This document shows positions 15,575 to 24,184 of a stretch of 64,000 nt of DNA, one piece after another. The DNA lies in NCBI GenBank assembly GCA_934307695.1, contig CAKRCS010000002.1, positions 1-64,000 on the forward strand, read 5' to 3'. How positions within the stretch are numbered: the first letter of the stretch is position 1; every line of letters starts with the position of its first letter. The stretch is from an uncultured Agathobacter sp. (GTDB taxonomy: Bacteria; Bacillota; Clostridia; Lachnospirales; Lachnospiraceae). The translations under genes and the position numbers were made by a program. The notes below the pieces were generated by a model. The model saw only the letters and a list, made by a program, of their open reading frames with translations. It was not told the DNA's origin and searched no databases.

Positions 15575-16519
15575 TTATGAGAAATATACAAGTTCATCTT
15601 CCGGTTTTTGTGCCGGAGTGATGGAAACCGGGTAAAGAACCGGTCCTTTTCCCTTATATTCCCTTGCAAATTCCACATGGATCTTCGCCTCGATGTTGAT
15701 CCATGATTTGTGCGCGATCTCGTTCTCGCGGTCATACTTGCACTTAAACCCGATAAACTGCACATCCTCGATGCAGCAGGTCATCGCAAAACGTCCCGGT
15801 ACAAAAATACCCTTTTTCAGGTTGTCCGGGTTGTAGCACAACGCAAGGAACCTGACGGTCTTACCCTCGTACTTTTTGTAATTCTCCATTGCATCCATAT
15901 ACCAGATTGCATAATCCGCATCGGAAAGCTCGATCACATCCTGATTGATGTCAAACGGAAGCTCCTCCGGGCGCTCGTCGATCGTGCCATCCTTGCGCTC
16001 ATAGACGATCTGCGCCTTGCGGTTGATGTTCTTGATCGTGCGGCGTAAGTGTCCGCGGTCGGTATCGTCATCCGTCCGGTTAAAAATAACAACATCCGAT
16101 GCAAATACCTGCTCCTGCATCATGGCACGCATATTGTTCATATACAGGTCGAATGTGGTCGAATCCACCGTTGTCAGATGCTGGACGATCGTCCACCCCT
16201 CCGGGAGCGGCGCATCAAGGATCTTGTCCATGCCCCATGTGCCGTTGTACTCGATAAATACCTGTTCCGGCAGATACGACTTGTTGATCTCGTTTAGCTT
16301 TTCAAGCGTAAACTCTTCCTCGGAATCGATCGTAACCAGCTTGATGTTGATCGTTGCAAGCTTTGCCTCATCGTACTCCTTCTCGCCATCCTCACACATG
16401 ATGATGATGCCCTTTGCGCCCTCGCCAAAGTTATTTTCAAACAAGGTTTCCTGAACGAGCGACGTCTTGCCGCTGTCCATAAAACCGCTAAATAAATATA
16501 CTGGAATCTCTTCTGCCAT
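15575..16519 (-). CDS. CobW-type GTPase fused to a YcgQ/DUF1980-like C-terminal domain
   Basis: The N-terminal half of this 314-residue protein is a COG0523/G3E GTPase: Walker A GFMDSGKT (12-19) and NRTD (about 144-147) as guanine specificity loop. The CxCC metal motif of the family is missing; the region reads MCEDGEKEYDE instead. The C-terminal 100 residues (from about 210: YEGKTVRFLALCY, FVPGRFAMTCCIEDVQFIGF) resemble the end of the YcgQ/TIGR03943 (DUF1980) proteins, which work with a permease in zinc-regulated loci. It follows the His-rich CobW gene by 13 bp. A metal-trafficking role is inferred. Confidence 0.75.
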   Translation of the reverse strand: MAEEIPVYLFSGFMDSGKTSLVQETLFENNFGEGAKGIIIMCEDGEKEYDEAKLATINIKLVTIDSEEEFTLEKLNEINKSYLPEQVFIEYNGTWGMDKILDAPLPEGWTIVQHLTTVDSTTFDLYMNNMRAMMQEQVFASDVVIFNRTDDDTDRGHLRRTIKNINRKAQIVYERKDGTIDERPEELPFDINQDVIELSDADYAIWYMDAMENYKKYEGKTVRFLALCYNPDNLKKGIFVPGRFAMTCCIEDVQFIGFKCKYDRENEIAHKSWINIEAKIHVEFAREYKGKGPVLYPVSITPAQKPEDELVYFS

Positions 16520-16532
16520 ACTGCCTCCTAAA

Positions 16533-17741
16533 TTAGTTCAGACCAAAAATCGCTTCCAGCTCATGTGGATGGATCTCTGTTCCGATTACCACAAGACGTC
16601 CTGTGTAATCCGGCTCGCCGTCGCGGAGTTCATACTCGCCTGGAACCATATCAAAGTAGATCCATGAGCCGTCTGTGCTCTCAACCATACCCTTTGCACG
16701 CAGGATCGTGTCATCCTCCACGAACTTCTTCAAGATCTCCTCGATCTGGCTGCGCTCAAACTTGTGAGGTGTCTCCTTGCCCCAGCTTGTAAATACCTCA
16801 TCTGCATGATGATGGTGATGATGCTCGTGCTCGTCATGGTGACCACCGCAGCAAGGACATACGCCATCCTCGTCATGGTCGTGATGATGATGCTCATGCT
16901 CCTCGTCATGGTCATGATGATGCTCATGCTCCTCGTCATGGTCGTGGTGATGCTCATGCTCCTCATCGTGGTCATGGTGATGCTCATGCTCCTCATCATG
17001 GTCATGGTGGTGCTCATGCTCCTCGTCATGGTCATGATGATGCTCATGCTCCTCGTCGTGGTCATGATGGTGATGATGCTCGTGCTCATGCTCTGCCGCA
17101 TCCTGTGCATGACGTGCCTCTGCAAGCACCTTCATCTCAAGGTTGTCCTGTCCCTCGATAACCTTAAGGATCTGCTCACCGCTGATTGCCTTCCAGTCGG
17201 TTGTGATGATTGCTGCCTTCGGGTTCAACTGCTGGATCTGCTTTACACAGAACTCAAGCTGCTCCGGTGTGGCATTCTGGCTGCGGCTTAAGATCACGGT
17301 GGTCGCATACTCGATCTGGTTGTTGAAGAACTCGCCAAAAGCCTTCATCTGCTTGCTTGCCTTTACCGCATTTACAACAGTTACAAGTGCATTCAGCTTT
17401 ACGCCCTCTGACTCCTCAATGTCGATTACAGATTTCATGACATCGGAAAGCTTTCCGACACCAGATGGCTCGATCAGGATACGATCCGGATGGAACTTGT
17501 TGATCACTTCATGAAGGTTCTTTGCAAAATCTCCAACCAGTGAACAGCAGATGCAGCCGGAGTTCATCTCTGTGATCTCAATACCTGCATCCTTTAAAAA
17601 TCCACCGTCGATTCCGACCTCTCCGAACTCATTCTCGATCAGAACGATCTGCTCGCCCTTAAAGCTCTCCTCGATCATCTTCTTGATGAAGGTTGTCTTT
17701 CCTGCTCCGAGGAAACCAGATATAATATCAATTTTTGTCAT
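16533..17741 (-). CDS. CobW-family GTP-binding metallochaperone with His-rich tandem repeats
   Basis: The 402-residue protein has Walker A GFLGAGKT (9-16), the metal motif GCICC (62-66), and EPSGVGK. A His-rich insertion (218-290) with six copies of the decapeptide EEHEHHHDHD, plus CPCC (295-298) and more His, separates the GTPase from the C-terminal CobW_C domain (about 318-402). In place of the usual NKxD, it reads SRSQN. COG0523 proteins use GTP to deliver zinc, cobalt or iron; His richness favours zinc or nickel storage and delivery. It leads a two-gene operon with the CobW fusion. No recognisable Zur box was found upstream. Confidence 0.88.
   Translation of the reverse strand: MTKIDIISGFLGAGKTTFIKKMIEESFKGEQIVLIENEFGEVGIDGGFLKDAGIEITEMNSGCICCSLVGDFAKNLHEVINKFHPDRILIEPSGVGKLSDVMKSVIDIEESEGVKLNALVTVVNAVKASKQMKAFGEFFNNQIEYATTVILSRSQNATPEQLEFCVKQIQQLNPKAAIITTDWKAISGEQILKVIEGQDNLEMKVLAEARHAQDAAEHEHEHHHHHDHDEEHEHHHDHDEEHEHHHDHDEEHEHHHDHDEEHEHHHDHDEEHEHHHDHDEEHEHHHHDHDEDGVCPCCGGHHDEHEHHHHHHADEVFTSWGKETPHKFERSQIEEILKKFVEDDTILRAKGMVESTDGSWIYFDMVPGEYELRDGEPDYTGRLVVIGTEIHPHELEAIFGLN
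16872..17090 (-). repeat. 30-bp tandem repeats coding for the His-rich region
   Basis: Six consecutive 30-bp units encode EEHEHHHDHD, five with identical amino acids and a last one with an extra His. The units differ at silent sites (for example CAT/CAC and GAC/GAT choices), so they are not brand-new copies. Copy number could vary between strains by slippage. Confidence 0.85.
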
Positions 17742-17809
17742 TTTACATCGCTCCTATCTTTTCTTTTTATATGCCTATGAGGGTTTACACCTATCATGTT
17801 TGCCCAACT

Positions 17810-17838
17810 ATTCTACTATTCTTTTCATGAAATTGCAA
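17810..17838 (-). promoter_or_regulatory. Promoter of the CobW operon
   Basis: On the minus strand TTGCAA (17838-17833) and TAGAAT (17815-17810) are separated by 17 bp, about 70 bp upstream of the CobW start codon. Confidence 0.6.
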
Positions 17839-17858
17839 ATTTTTGAAAAAATTATTTG

Positions 17859-19634
17859 TCAATGCATATGATACAGTTTTTCGTAGATTCCGCCTTTTTG
17901 TAAAAGTTCCTCATGCGAACCGCTCTCGGCGATTCCCTCCTCCGTCAGTACCAGAATCTTCTCTGCATTCTGGATGGTCGTAAGCCGGTGTGCGATCACG
18001 AACGTTGTACGGTTCTTTGCGAGCTTTTCCAGTGAATCCTGCACCACCTTCTCGCTCTCATTGTCGAGTGCGGAGGTTGCCTCGTCAAAAATCAGTATTT
18101 CCGGATTTTTAAGGAATACACGCGCGATGGAAAGCCGCTGCTTCTGGCCTCCGGAGAGCTTGATGCCGCGCTGTCCGATGTCGGTATCGTAGCCGTCCGG
18201 GAAGGACATGATAAATTCATGTGCATTTGCATTCTTTGCAGCTTCGATTACTTCCTCCCGCGTACAGCCGGGCTTTCCGTAGGAGATATTTTCAAAGATT
18301 GTTCCGGAAAACAGGTACACGTCCTGCTGAACCATGCCGATATGGTTGCGCAGGCTCTTTAACGTCACGTCCCGGATGTCTGTGCCGTCAATGCGGATTG
18401 CGCCCTCCGTCACATCATAGAAACGCGGAATCAGTGAACAGAGCGTTGTCTTCCCGGCTCCCGATGATCCCACCAGTGCCATATACGCACCCGCCGGGAC
18501 ATCCAGCGAAACATTGTTTAATACCTTGTCCGCGCCATCCCTATATTGGAAGGAGACATTTTCAAACGTGATGCTTCCCTTCACATCGGTAAGCTCCTTC
18601 GCATCCGGCGCATCCTTGATATCCGGCTCGATATCCATGATCTCGCGGAACCGTTCAAAGCCTGTATAGCCATTTTGGAACTGCTCAGTAAAATCGACCA
18701 GTGTGCGGATCGGATCGGTAAATACACCGATGTACAGCATGAATGTCAACAGATCCTGAATGTTTAGCTGCCTGTATGCGATCAGGATTCCGCCGACGAT
18801 GATCACATTTACCTGGATCAACGTAGTAAATACGCCGACTCCCGCCTGAAACGTTCCCATATTAAAGTAGCTGTTCTTCTTCGCCGCCAAAAATCCATCG
18901 TTGCCTTTTTTAAACTTTTCATTCTCGACATGCTCATTGGCAAAGGATTTTACCACACGGATACCGGAAAGGTTGTCCTCGATCTGCTCGTTGATCTCCG
19001 CGATCTTGACACGGTTCTGCTTAAATGCACGGCGCATCCGCTTATTTAGGATAAATGCAAATCCAAACATGAACGGAAGCACGATAAACGCTGCAAGAGC
19101 CAGCCACTTATTGATGTTTAGCAGAATGACAAACGCTCCTACGATCTTGAGCAGCGATAGAATGATATTCTCCGGTCCATGATGCAGCAGCTCCGTGATA
19201 TCGAACAGATCGGATGTGATACGGCTCATAAGCTGCCCGACCTTCGCATCGTCATAGAAGGAAAAGGACAGCTTCTGCATGTGTGCGAATATCTCCGCAC
19301 GCATATCGTATTCCATCTTTGCGCCCATCACATGTCCGTAATTGCCGATAAAAAATTTACTAAAGCAGTCTACTGCCAGAAGCGCGAACAGGAAAATTCC
19401 GATATAGATCATCCTTTGCACGATCACTTCCGGCTCCATATAGATCAGTGTTGTTGTGACATACCGCACCACCAGCGGTATCGTCAGCGCCACTCCCGCT
19501 GAGAGCATCGCAAAGAACATATCCGCCCAGAAAATTCCCATATACGGCTTATAGTATCCAAACATCTTCTTCAAATTTTCCTTCAATTCCTCATCTTCCT
19601 TTCCCTCTTTATCCTCCCGTACCCCACATTTCAC
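17859..19634 (-). CDS. ABC exporter, fused permease and ATPase
   Basis: The 591-residue protein has six membrane segments (about 35-310) and one ATPase domain (from about 350): Walker A GSSGAGKTT, Q loop QQDVYLFSGTI, signature LSGGQKQR, Walker B EILIFDEATSALD and switch H in IAHRLTT. It is a half-transporter of the MsbA/LmrA type and should form a homodimer, as no second half gene lies next to it. Substrate unknown. The start is uncertain: GTG at 19634 has a weak ribosome site, and its first codons belong to the outer arm of a foldback repeat. The ATG at 19565 (MFGYYKPYMG) is a fair alternative. Confidence 0.88.
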   Translation of the reverse strand: MKCGVREDKEGKEDEELKENLKKMFGYYKPYMGIFWADMFFAMLSAGVALTIPLVVRYVTTTLIYMEPEVIVQRMIYIGIFLFALLAVDCFSKFFIGNYGHVMGAKMEYDMRAEIFAHMQKLSFSFYDDAKVGQLMSRITSDLFDITELLHHGPENIILSLLKIVGAFVILLNINKWLALAAFIVLPFMFGFAFILNKRMRRAFKQNRVKIAEINEQIEDNLSGIRVVKSFANEHVENEKFKKGNDGFLAAKKNSYFNMGTFQAGVGVFTTLIQVNVIIVGGILIAYRQLNIQDLLTFMLYIGVFTDPIRTLVDFTEQFQNGYTGFERFREIMDIEPDIKDAPDAKELTDVKGSITFENVSFQYRDGADKVLNNVSLDVPAGAYMALVGSSGAGKTTLCSLIPRFYDVTEGAIRIDGTDIRDVTLKSLRNHIGMVQQDVYLFSGTIFENISYGKPGCTREEVIEAAKNANAHEFIMSFPDGYDTDIGQRGIKLSGGQKQRLSIARVFLKNPEILIFDEATSALDNESEKVVQDSLEKLAKNRTTFVIAHRLTTIQNAEKILVLTEEGIAESGSHEELLQKGGIYEKLYHMH

Positions 19635-20183
19635 ATATTAACTTACCGCCTTTTACACATTTTAGTATATTATCGCGCTTCTTTCCTTTTTAGAAAGTCA
19701 TTCCACAAAAATTGCAGAAATTCTTTCAACCGTTCCAGCGGTGATACGATTGTGTCTTTGTACGGCTTTGACACTCCTCGCCCGACTGCTTTGTGTCAGA
19801 CGGACTTGCACTCAAACTTTCTAGTCTGCCTAAGTGGGCGGTCTCGCGAAGTTGATATTAAAGCATGCGACGCGAACTCGCATTTTATGTACTTTATATA
19901 TTTACACAACAAGCTCAGACAGCGCGTTCGCATGCTTACATTTCGCTCGGCACGCCCACCAAGGCAGACACGAAAGTTCTCGGATGACAAGTCCGCTCTG
20001 ACGCAAACAGCCGGGCTGGAGTGTTCAAACCTTACGAAGACATAATCAATAAATAAACCGCTGGTCGGTTGAACTAGAATTTCGTAATTTTTGCGGTGCT
20101 TTCTAACCAAAGGGAAGAAATGCGATAATATATTGATATATGTAAAATAAATGTGTAAATGAGTATGTGAAATATGGGGTGCA
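19619..20183. repeat. 565-bp imperfect foldback element (long inverted repeat)
   Basis: Left arm 19619-about 19880 and right arm about 19920-20183 are inverted copies with small gaps. Matching blocks include ACCCCA(C/T)ATTTCACATA at the ends, TTTACACATTT, TATATTATCGC, TTAGAAAG, CAAAAATT, CAGCGGT, ACACTCC, CGGACTTG, GTCTGCCT, GTGGGCG and GCATGCG. A centre of about 40 bp is unpaired. There is no transposase and the small ORFs inside are not plausible genes. The left end overlaps the proposed start of the ABC exporter. A MITE-like or degenerate palindromic element is most likely. No clear target duplication was seen. Confidence 0.8.
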
Positions 20184-20204
20184 GATGCATGATCTAAAAA
20201 TATG

Positions 20205-20232
20205 AAAAGGAACTACCAAAAATGGTAGTTCC
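20205..20232 (-). terminator. Terminator of rpsU
   Basis: GGAACTACCA and TGGTAGTTCC pair perfectly with loop AAAA (plus-strand reading). On the minus strand TTTTC follows. It lies 12 bp after the rpsU stop. Confidence 0.88.
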
Positions 20233-20244
20233 CCTGATCATACA

Positions 20245-20421
20245 TTAATTGTATTTTCTTTTTCTAGCTGCTTCAGATTTCTTCTTGCGCTTAACGCTTG
20301 GCTTCTCGTAATGCTCACGCTTACGGATTTCCTGCTGGATACCAGCCTTAGCACAGTTTCTCTTGAATCTGCGTAATGCGCTATCTAAAGTCTCATTCTC
20401 TTTTACGATAACACTTGACAT
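20245..20421 (-). CDS. rpsU: 30S ribosomal protein S21
   Basis: Translating the minus strand from the ATG at 20421 gives a 58-residue basic protein beginning [20 protein letters not shown], the standard S21 start, and ending with the Lys/Arg-rich tail [13 protein letters not shown]. The length is typical for Firmicutes. S21 sits near the anti-Shine-Dalgarno end of 16S rRNA and helps initiation. The ribosome site is AGGAAAG, with a second GGAGG further up. It has its own promoter and terminator. Confidence 0.97.
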   Translation of the reverse strand: MSSVIVKENETLDSALRRFKRNCAKAGIQQEIRKREHYEKPSVKRKKKSEAARKRKYN

Positions 20422-20492
20422 TTGCTTTCCTAACCTCCCTCCAGTTGCTTATTGTGCACCAACTGTAGGTATTTCTAATTGCACTAACAGAT

Positions 20493-20520
20493 ATTTTAGC
20501 AAAATATCCATTTTTGTCAA
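20493..20520 (-). promoter_or_regulatory. Promoter of rpsU
   Basis: On the minus strand TTGACA (20520-20515) and TAAAAT (20498-20493) are separated by 16 bp. An inverted repeat GATATTTT/AAAATATC (20490-20508) overlaps the -10 box. Confidence 0.75.
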
Positions 20521-20548
20521 GAGGAATCTCAAAAATTACTTTAAATAA

Positions 20549-23206
20549 TTACAGCATTGCTTCCAGAGCATTCTTTGCTTCTGCGATCGCATCCGGGATA
20601 CCGGCAGGATTCTTGCCGCCTGCCTGAGCCATGTTCGGACGACCGCCGCCGCCACCGCCGACCTTCTGGGCAATCGCTTTGATGAGGTTGCCCGCATGAG
20701 CACCCTTCTTCTGGGCTTCATCGGTTGCCATTGCGATCAGGTTGACCTTGCCCTCGCAGTCAGATGCCAGAACAACGACACCCTCGCCGATCTTGGTCTT
20801 TAACTGGTCGCCGAGATCACGCAGTCCGTTCATGTCTACGCCAGATACGCTGACAGCCAGAAGCTTTACGCCCTTAACCTCAGTAACCTGATCCATAACA
20901 TCGCCGAGTGCATCCTTTGCAGCCTTGCTCTTTAAGGACTCATTCTCGCTCTGTAACTCCTTAAGCTCTGCCATCAGCTTCTCCAGACGCTCGGTAAGGT
21001 TTGCCGGAGTAGATTTTACAACCTTTGCAGCAGCCTCAAGCTCTTTTTCGATCTTCGCATAGTAAGCAAGCACGTTATCTCCGGTAAGTGCCTCAATACG
21101 GCGCACGCCTGCAGCGACACCGCTCTCGGAAATGATCTTGAATGCAGCGATATCAGAAGTATTCTTTACATGTGTACCACCACAGAACTCCTTGGAGTAA
21201 TCTCCCATAGAAACGACACGAACCTTCTCGCCGTACTTCTCACCGAAAAGTGCCATTGCTCCGGTCTTTTTTGCCTCATCGACGGTCATTACGTCGGTGC
21301 GTACCTCAAGTCCCTCTGCGATCTTGTCATTGACGATCTGCTCTACGCGGGCGATCTCATCCGGTGTCATGGCAGCAAAATGGGAAAAGTCAAATCTGGT
21401 ACGCTCGCTGTCCTGATAAGAACCAGCCTGCTCAACATGTGTTCCAAGTACTTCTCGAAGAGCCTTCTGGAGCAGATGCGTTGCGGAATGATTGCGGCAG
21501 GTTCTTGCCCGAAGCCTCTCATCAACCGAAAGAGTAACCTTCTCGCCGGTGCGGATCATTCCCTCGGATACATATCCGACATGTGCATATCGGTTGCCGA
21601 CTACCTTGACGGTATCCTCAACAACAAAGGTTCCGCCCTCAGAAGTAATGATACCCTTATCGCCCTGCTGTCCACCCATCGTTGCATAAAACGGGGTTGC
21701 CGGAACGATGATAGAGCCCTTCTGTCCATCGGAAAGTGCCTCAACCACTTCTGTCTCGGTAGTAAGGAATACAGCCTCTGATATATCACTTGTCCGGTCA
21801 TATCCGGTAAACTCAGTTGTAACCGGTGAGTCGATCTCATTGTATACATTGGCATCTGCCCCCATGTAGTTCGTCTCTTTACGGGCACCACGCGCAGTCG
21901 CACGCTGCTTCTCCATACATGCAGCAAAGCCTTCCTCATCATAAGAGAATCCCTTTTCCTCAAGGATCTCCCCTGTAAGATCGATCGGGAATCCGTAAGT
22001 ATCATAAAGCTTGAATGCATCCTCGCCGGAAAGCGTCCTGCTGCCCTCTGCCTGCATCTTTGCTTCCATATCTGCCAGAATGGAAAGTCCCTGGTCGATC
22101 GTCTTTGCAAACTTCTCTTCTTCCTGGGTAAGTACCTTTAAGATAAAATCCTTCTTCTCTTCCAGCTCAGAGTAGCCATCCTTGCTCTCGTTGATAACGA
22201 CCTGTGCGATCTTTGCAAGGAATGTTCCCTCGATTCCGAGCATTTTTCCATGTCTTGCGGCACGACGGATGATCCGGCGGAGTACATATCCTCTTCCCTC
22301 GTTGGACGGCATAACACCATCGGAGATCAGGAATGTAGAAGAACGGATATGGTCTGTGATCAGACGGATGGATACGTCATCTAGAGCATCCGTCTCATAG
22401 GTCTTTCCGGACAGTTCGCATACCTTGTCGCGGATTGCCTTCATGGTATCAATATCAAATACGGAGTCTACATCCTGCATGACAACGGCAAGACGTTCAA
22501 GTCCCATACCGGTATCAATGTTCTTGTTCTCAAGCTCCTCGTAGCCACCATGTCCGTCACCGTTGAACTGGGTAAATACGTTGTTCCATACCTCCATGAA
22601 GCGGTCACAGTCACAGCCTACCTTACAATCCGGCTTGCCGCAGCCGTACTTGGCTCCGCGGTCGTAGTAAATCTCTGAACACGGTCCGCAAGGTCCTGCG
22701 CCATGCTCCCAGAAGTTGTCACACTCACCGGTCACCGGATCACGGTAAAAACGTGTAATGCGGTCAGCCGGAACGCCGACTTCCTTCGTCCAGATGTCAA
22801 ATGCCTCGTCATCCTCGCCATAGATGGAAGGATACAGACGATCCTCCTCAAGTCCGAGAACCTTCGTCAGGAATTCCCAGCTCCAGGCAATCGCCTCATG
22901 CTTAAAATAATCGCCAAAGGAGAAGTTACCAAGCATCTCAAAGAAGGTAAGATGTCTTGCGGTCTTACCGACATTCTCGATGTCTCCGGTACGCACACAC
23001 TTCTGGCATGTGGTCACTCTTCTTCTCGGCGGGATCTCCTGTCCTGTAAAATATGGCTTCAGCGGTGCCATACCTGCATTGATAAGCAGCAAGCTGTTAT
23101 CATTGTGTGGCACAAGCGAAAAGCTCTTCATTGCAAGGTGTCCCTTGCTCTCAAAAAACTCTAAGTACATGCGGCGCAATTCATTTACGCCATAACTCTT
23201 CTTCAT
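20549..23206 (-). CDS. alaS: Alanyl-tRNA synthetase
   Basis: The 885-residue protein is full length. It joins alanine to tRNA-Ala using ATP. Visible are the class II catalytic domain (ELRRMYLEFFESKGHLAM at the start, motif 2 region RRVTTCQKCVRTGDIENVG), the editing domain with the zinc motif HSATH and the distant FCGGTH, and the C-Ala domain with GGGGGGRPNMAQAGG near the end. The start ATG at 23206 shares its A with the stop codon of a small upstream membrane-protein gene (TAATG), so its translation is probably coupled to it. The same operon uses a promoter at 23390-23418. Confidence 0.98.
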   Translation of the reverse strand: MKKSYGVNELRRMYLEFFESKGHLAMKSFSLVPHNDNSLLLINAGMAPLKPYFTGQEIPPRRRVTTCQKCVRTGDIENVGKTARHLTFFEMLGNFSFGDYFKHEAIAWSWEFLTKVLGLEEDRLYPSIYGEDDEAFDIWTKEVGVPADRITRFYRDPVTGECDNFWEHGAGPCGPCSEIYYDRGAKYGCGKPDCKVGCDCDRFMEVWNNVFTQFNGDGHGGYEELENKNIDTGMGLERLAVVMQDVDSVFDIDTMKAIRDKVCELSGKTYETDALDDVSIRLITDHIRSSTFLISDGVMPSNEGRGYVLRRIIRRAARHGKMLGIEGTFLAKIAQVVINESKDGYSELEEKKDFILKVLTQEEEKFAKTIDQGLSILADMEAKMQAEGSRTLSGEDAFKLYDTYGFPIDLTGEILEEKGFSYDEEGFAACMEKQRATARGARKETNYMGADANVYNEIDSPVTTEFTGYDRTSDISEAVFLTTETEVVEALSDGQKGSIIVPATPFYATMGGQQGDKGIITSEGGTFVVEDTVKVVGNRYAHVGYVSEGMIRTGEKVTLSVDERLRARTCRNHSATHLLQKALREVLGTHVEQAGSYQDSERTRFDFSHFAAMTPDEIARVEQIVNDKIAEGLEVRTDVMTVDEAKKTGAMALFGEKYGEKVRVVSMGDYSKEFCGGTHVKNTSDIAAFKIISESGVAAGVRRIEALTGDNVLAYYAKIEKELEAAAKVVKSTPANLTERLEKLMAELKELQSENESLKSKAAKDALGDVMDQVTEVKGVKLLAVSVSGVDMNGLRDLGDQLKTKIGEGVVVLASDCEGKVNLIAMATDEAQKKGAHAGNLIKAIAQKVGGGGGGRPNMAQAGGKNPAGIPDAIAEAKNALEAML

Positions 23207-23361
23207 TACTCGTCTCCTCCGATGTTATTGTCTGCTGTCGCAGCTTTTGCGTTCTTTTTCTTGCGAAGGCGGATTCCAACATAAGCTCCGCATCCGCCGA
23301 CCGCGGCCAAAACCACCATAATCACCAAATACTGTGCAATGCATAAAAGAAACTCAGCCAT
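23206..23361 (-). CDS. 51-residue single-pass membrane protein coupled to alaS
   Basis: The ATG at 23361 lies 8 nt after GGAGG. The protein starts MAEFLLCIAQYLVIMVVL, has one membrane helix (about 4-30), then RLRKKK as a positive-inside stretch and a short polar tail. Its stop overlaps the alaS start by one base. It is too small for standard gene calls but has every sign of a gene: good ribosome site, own promoter and coupling. I do not recognise a family. The function is unknown. Confidence 0.75.
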   Translation of the reverse strand: MAEFLLCIAQYLVIMVVLAAVGGCGAYVGIRLRKKKNAKAATADNNIGGDE

Positions 23362-23389
23362 AGTATCTACCTCCGTTTATCAAATCTTT

Positions 23390-23418
23390 ATTATATATGA
23401 TATCCTTTTCAAATTCAA
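23390..23418 (-). promoter_or_regulatory. Promoter of the small membrane gene and alaS
   Basis: On the minus strand TTGAAT (23418-23413) and a perfect TATAAT (23395-23390) are separated by 17 bp. The -35 overlaps the stop codon of the MBL gene. Confidence 0.75.
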
Positions 23419-24173
23419 GAGTTGTCTCCAAATGGAAATACCTGATTTTCCCGTTCGATCTCGATGATGCGGTCCGCCATGCCAAGATTGGAGATCCGCT
23501 TCTTGTAGGTTCGTATTCCGCTGTAATCCTGCCACATGTGCATCGGGAAAATATACTCCGCATCCGTGTGCCGTATAAAATAATCAATTCCAAGGAACTG
23601 ATTCTCCTTCAGCCGGGGATCCATCGGGATAAATGCAAGGTTGATCGGCTTTGTGGCAAGCTTTCTGATCTGGTGGCGGTACTCACGGCTCATCCTGCCG
23701 TTGATCAGGTCTCCTGCGCCCTCCAATTTCCAGTCGTTCAAGTCGCCCGCATGGAAAATGGATATGCCGTTGTACTCCACATAAAAGGCAACGCCCGCAT
23801 CCGTCGAGCGCAGCGTCTGGATCTCCATGCCGTCGAGCTTGTAGGTGTGATCCGCCGTCACAAATGTGACAAGGTCGCGCACCGCCGGATCGATATCATG
23901 CTTTTTCAAGAAATTCGGGCTGATCCGTATATCCTTTGACAAAATGTAATGGATATTGGTATAGTGCTCACTCCACCGCAGGATGTCCATATCGAAATGA
24001 TCCCTGTGCGTATGGCTTGCAAACATATAGATCGGTGTGTCAGGCTGGTAGGTCGGGAGCTTCCCGGTAAAGTGATAGCCCTCCACACGGTCGCCACCGA
24101 AATAATCAAAGATCAGCACCTTGTCATCGACTTCAACCAAAAAACAGCTATGATGAATAAAAATTACCTGCAT
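23415..24173 (-). CDS. MBL-fold metallohydrolase (UlaG-like)
   Basis: The 252-residue protein has the metallo-beta-lactamase motif HTHRDHFD (54-61) and later ligand motifs (TDAGVAFYVEYNGISIFHAGDLNDW, His/Asp near 145-150; MHMWQDYS near 215). The short, lone-domain form resembles the UlaG/YtnP-like group, but no RNA-processing domain is fused. Substrate unknown. It lies 11 bp after the purine nucleoside phosphorylase gene and is probably in one transcript with it, though no functional link is known. Confidence 0.85.
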   Translation of the reverse strand: MQVIFIHHSCFLVEVDDKVLIFDYFGGDRVEGYHFTGKLPTYQPDTPIYMFASHTHRDHFDMDILRWSEHYTNIHYILSKDIRISPNFLKKHDIDPAVRDLVTFVTADHTYKLDGMEIQTLRSTDAGVAFYVEYNGISIFHAGDLNDWKLEGAGDLINGRMSREYRHQIRKLATKPINLAFIPMDPRLKENQFLGIDYFIRHTDAEYIFPMHMWQDYSGIRTYKKRISNLGMADRIIEIERENQVFPFGDNS

Positions 24174-24184
24174 TGTGTTCTCCT

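Noticed and set aside
16872..17090. Regular 30-bp repeats as a possible CRISPR array
   Set aside because: Units are direct neighbours without spacers and encode an in-frame decapeptide.
16764..17291. Met/Val/Leu-rich plus-strand open frame opposite the His-rich CobW gene
   Set aside because: It is the complement of the CAT/CAC repeats; the regular composition and lack of a ribosome site show it to be a shadow.
19752..20110. Two open frames on opposite strands inside the foldback element
   Set aside because: They mirror each other through the inverted repeat, lack ribosome sites and have no recognisable domain.
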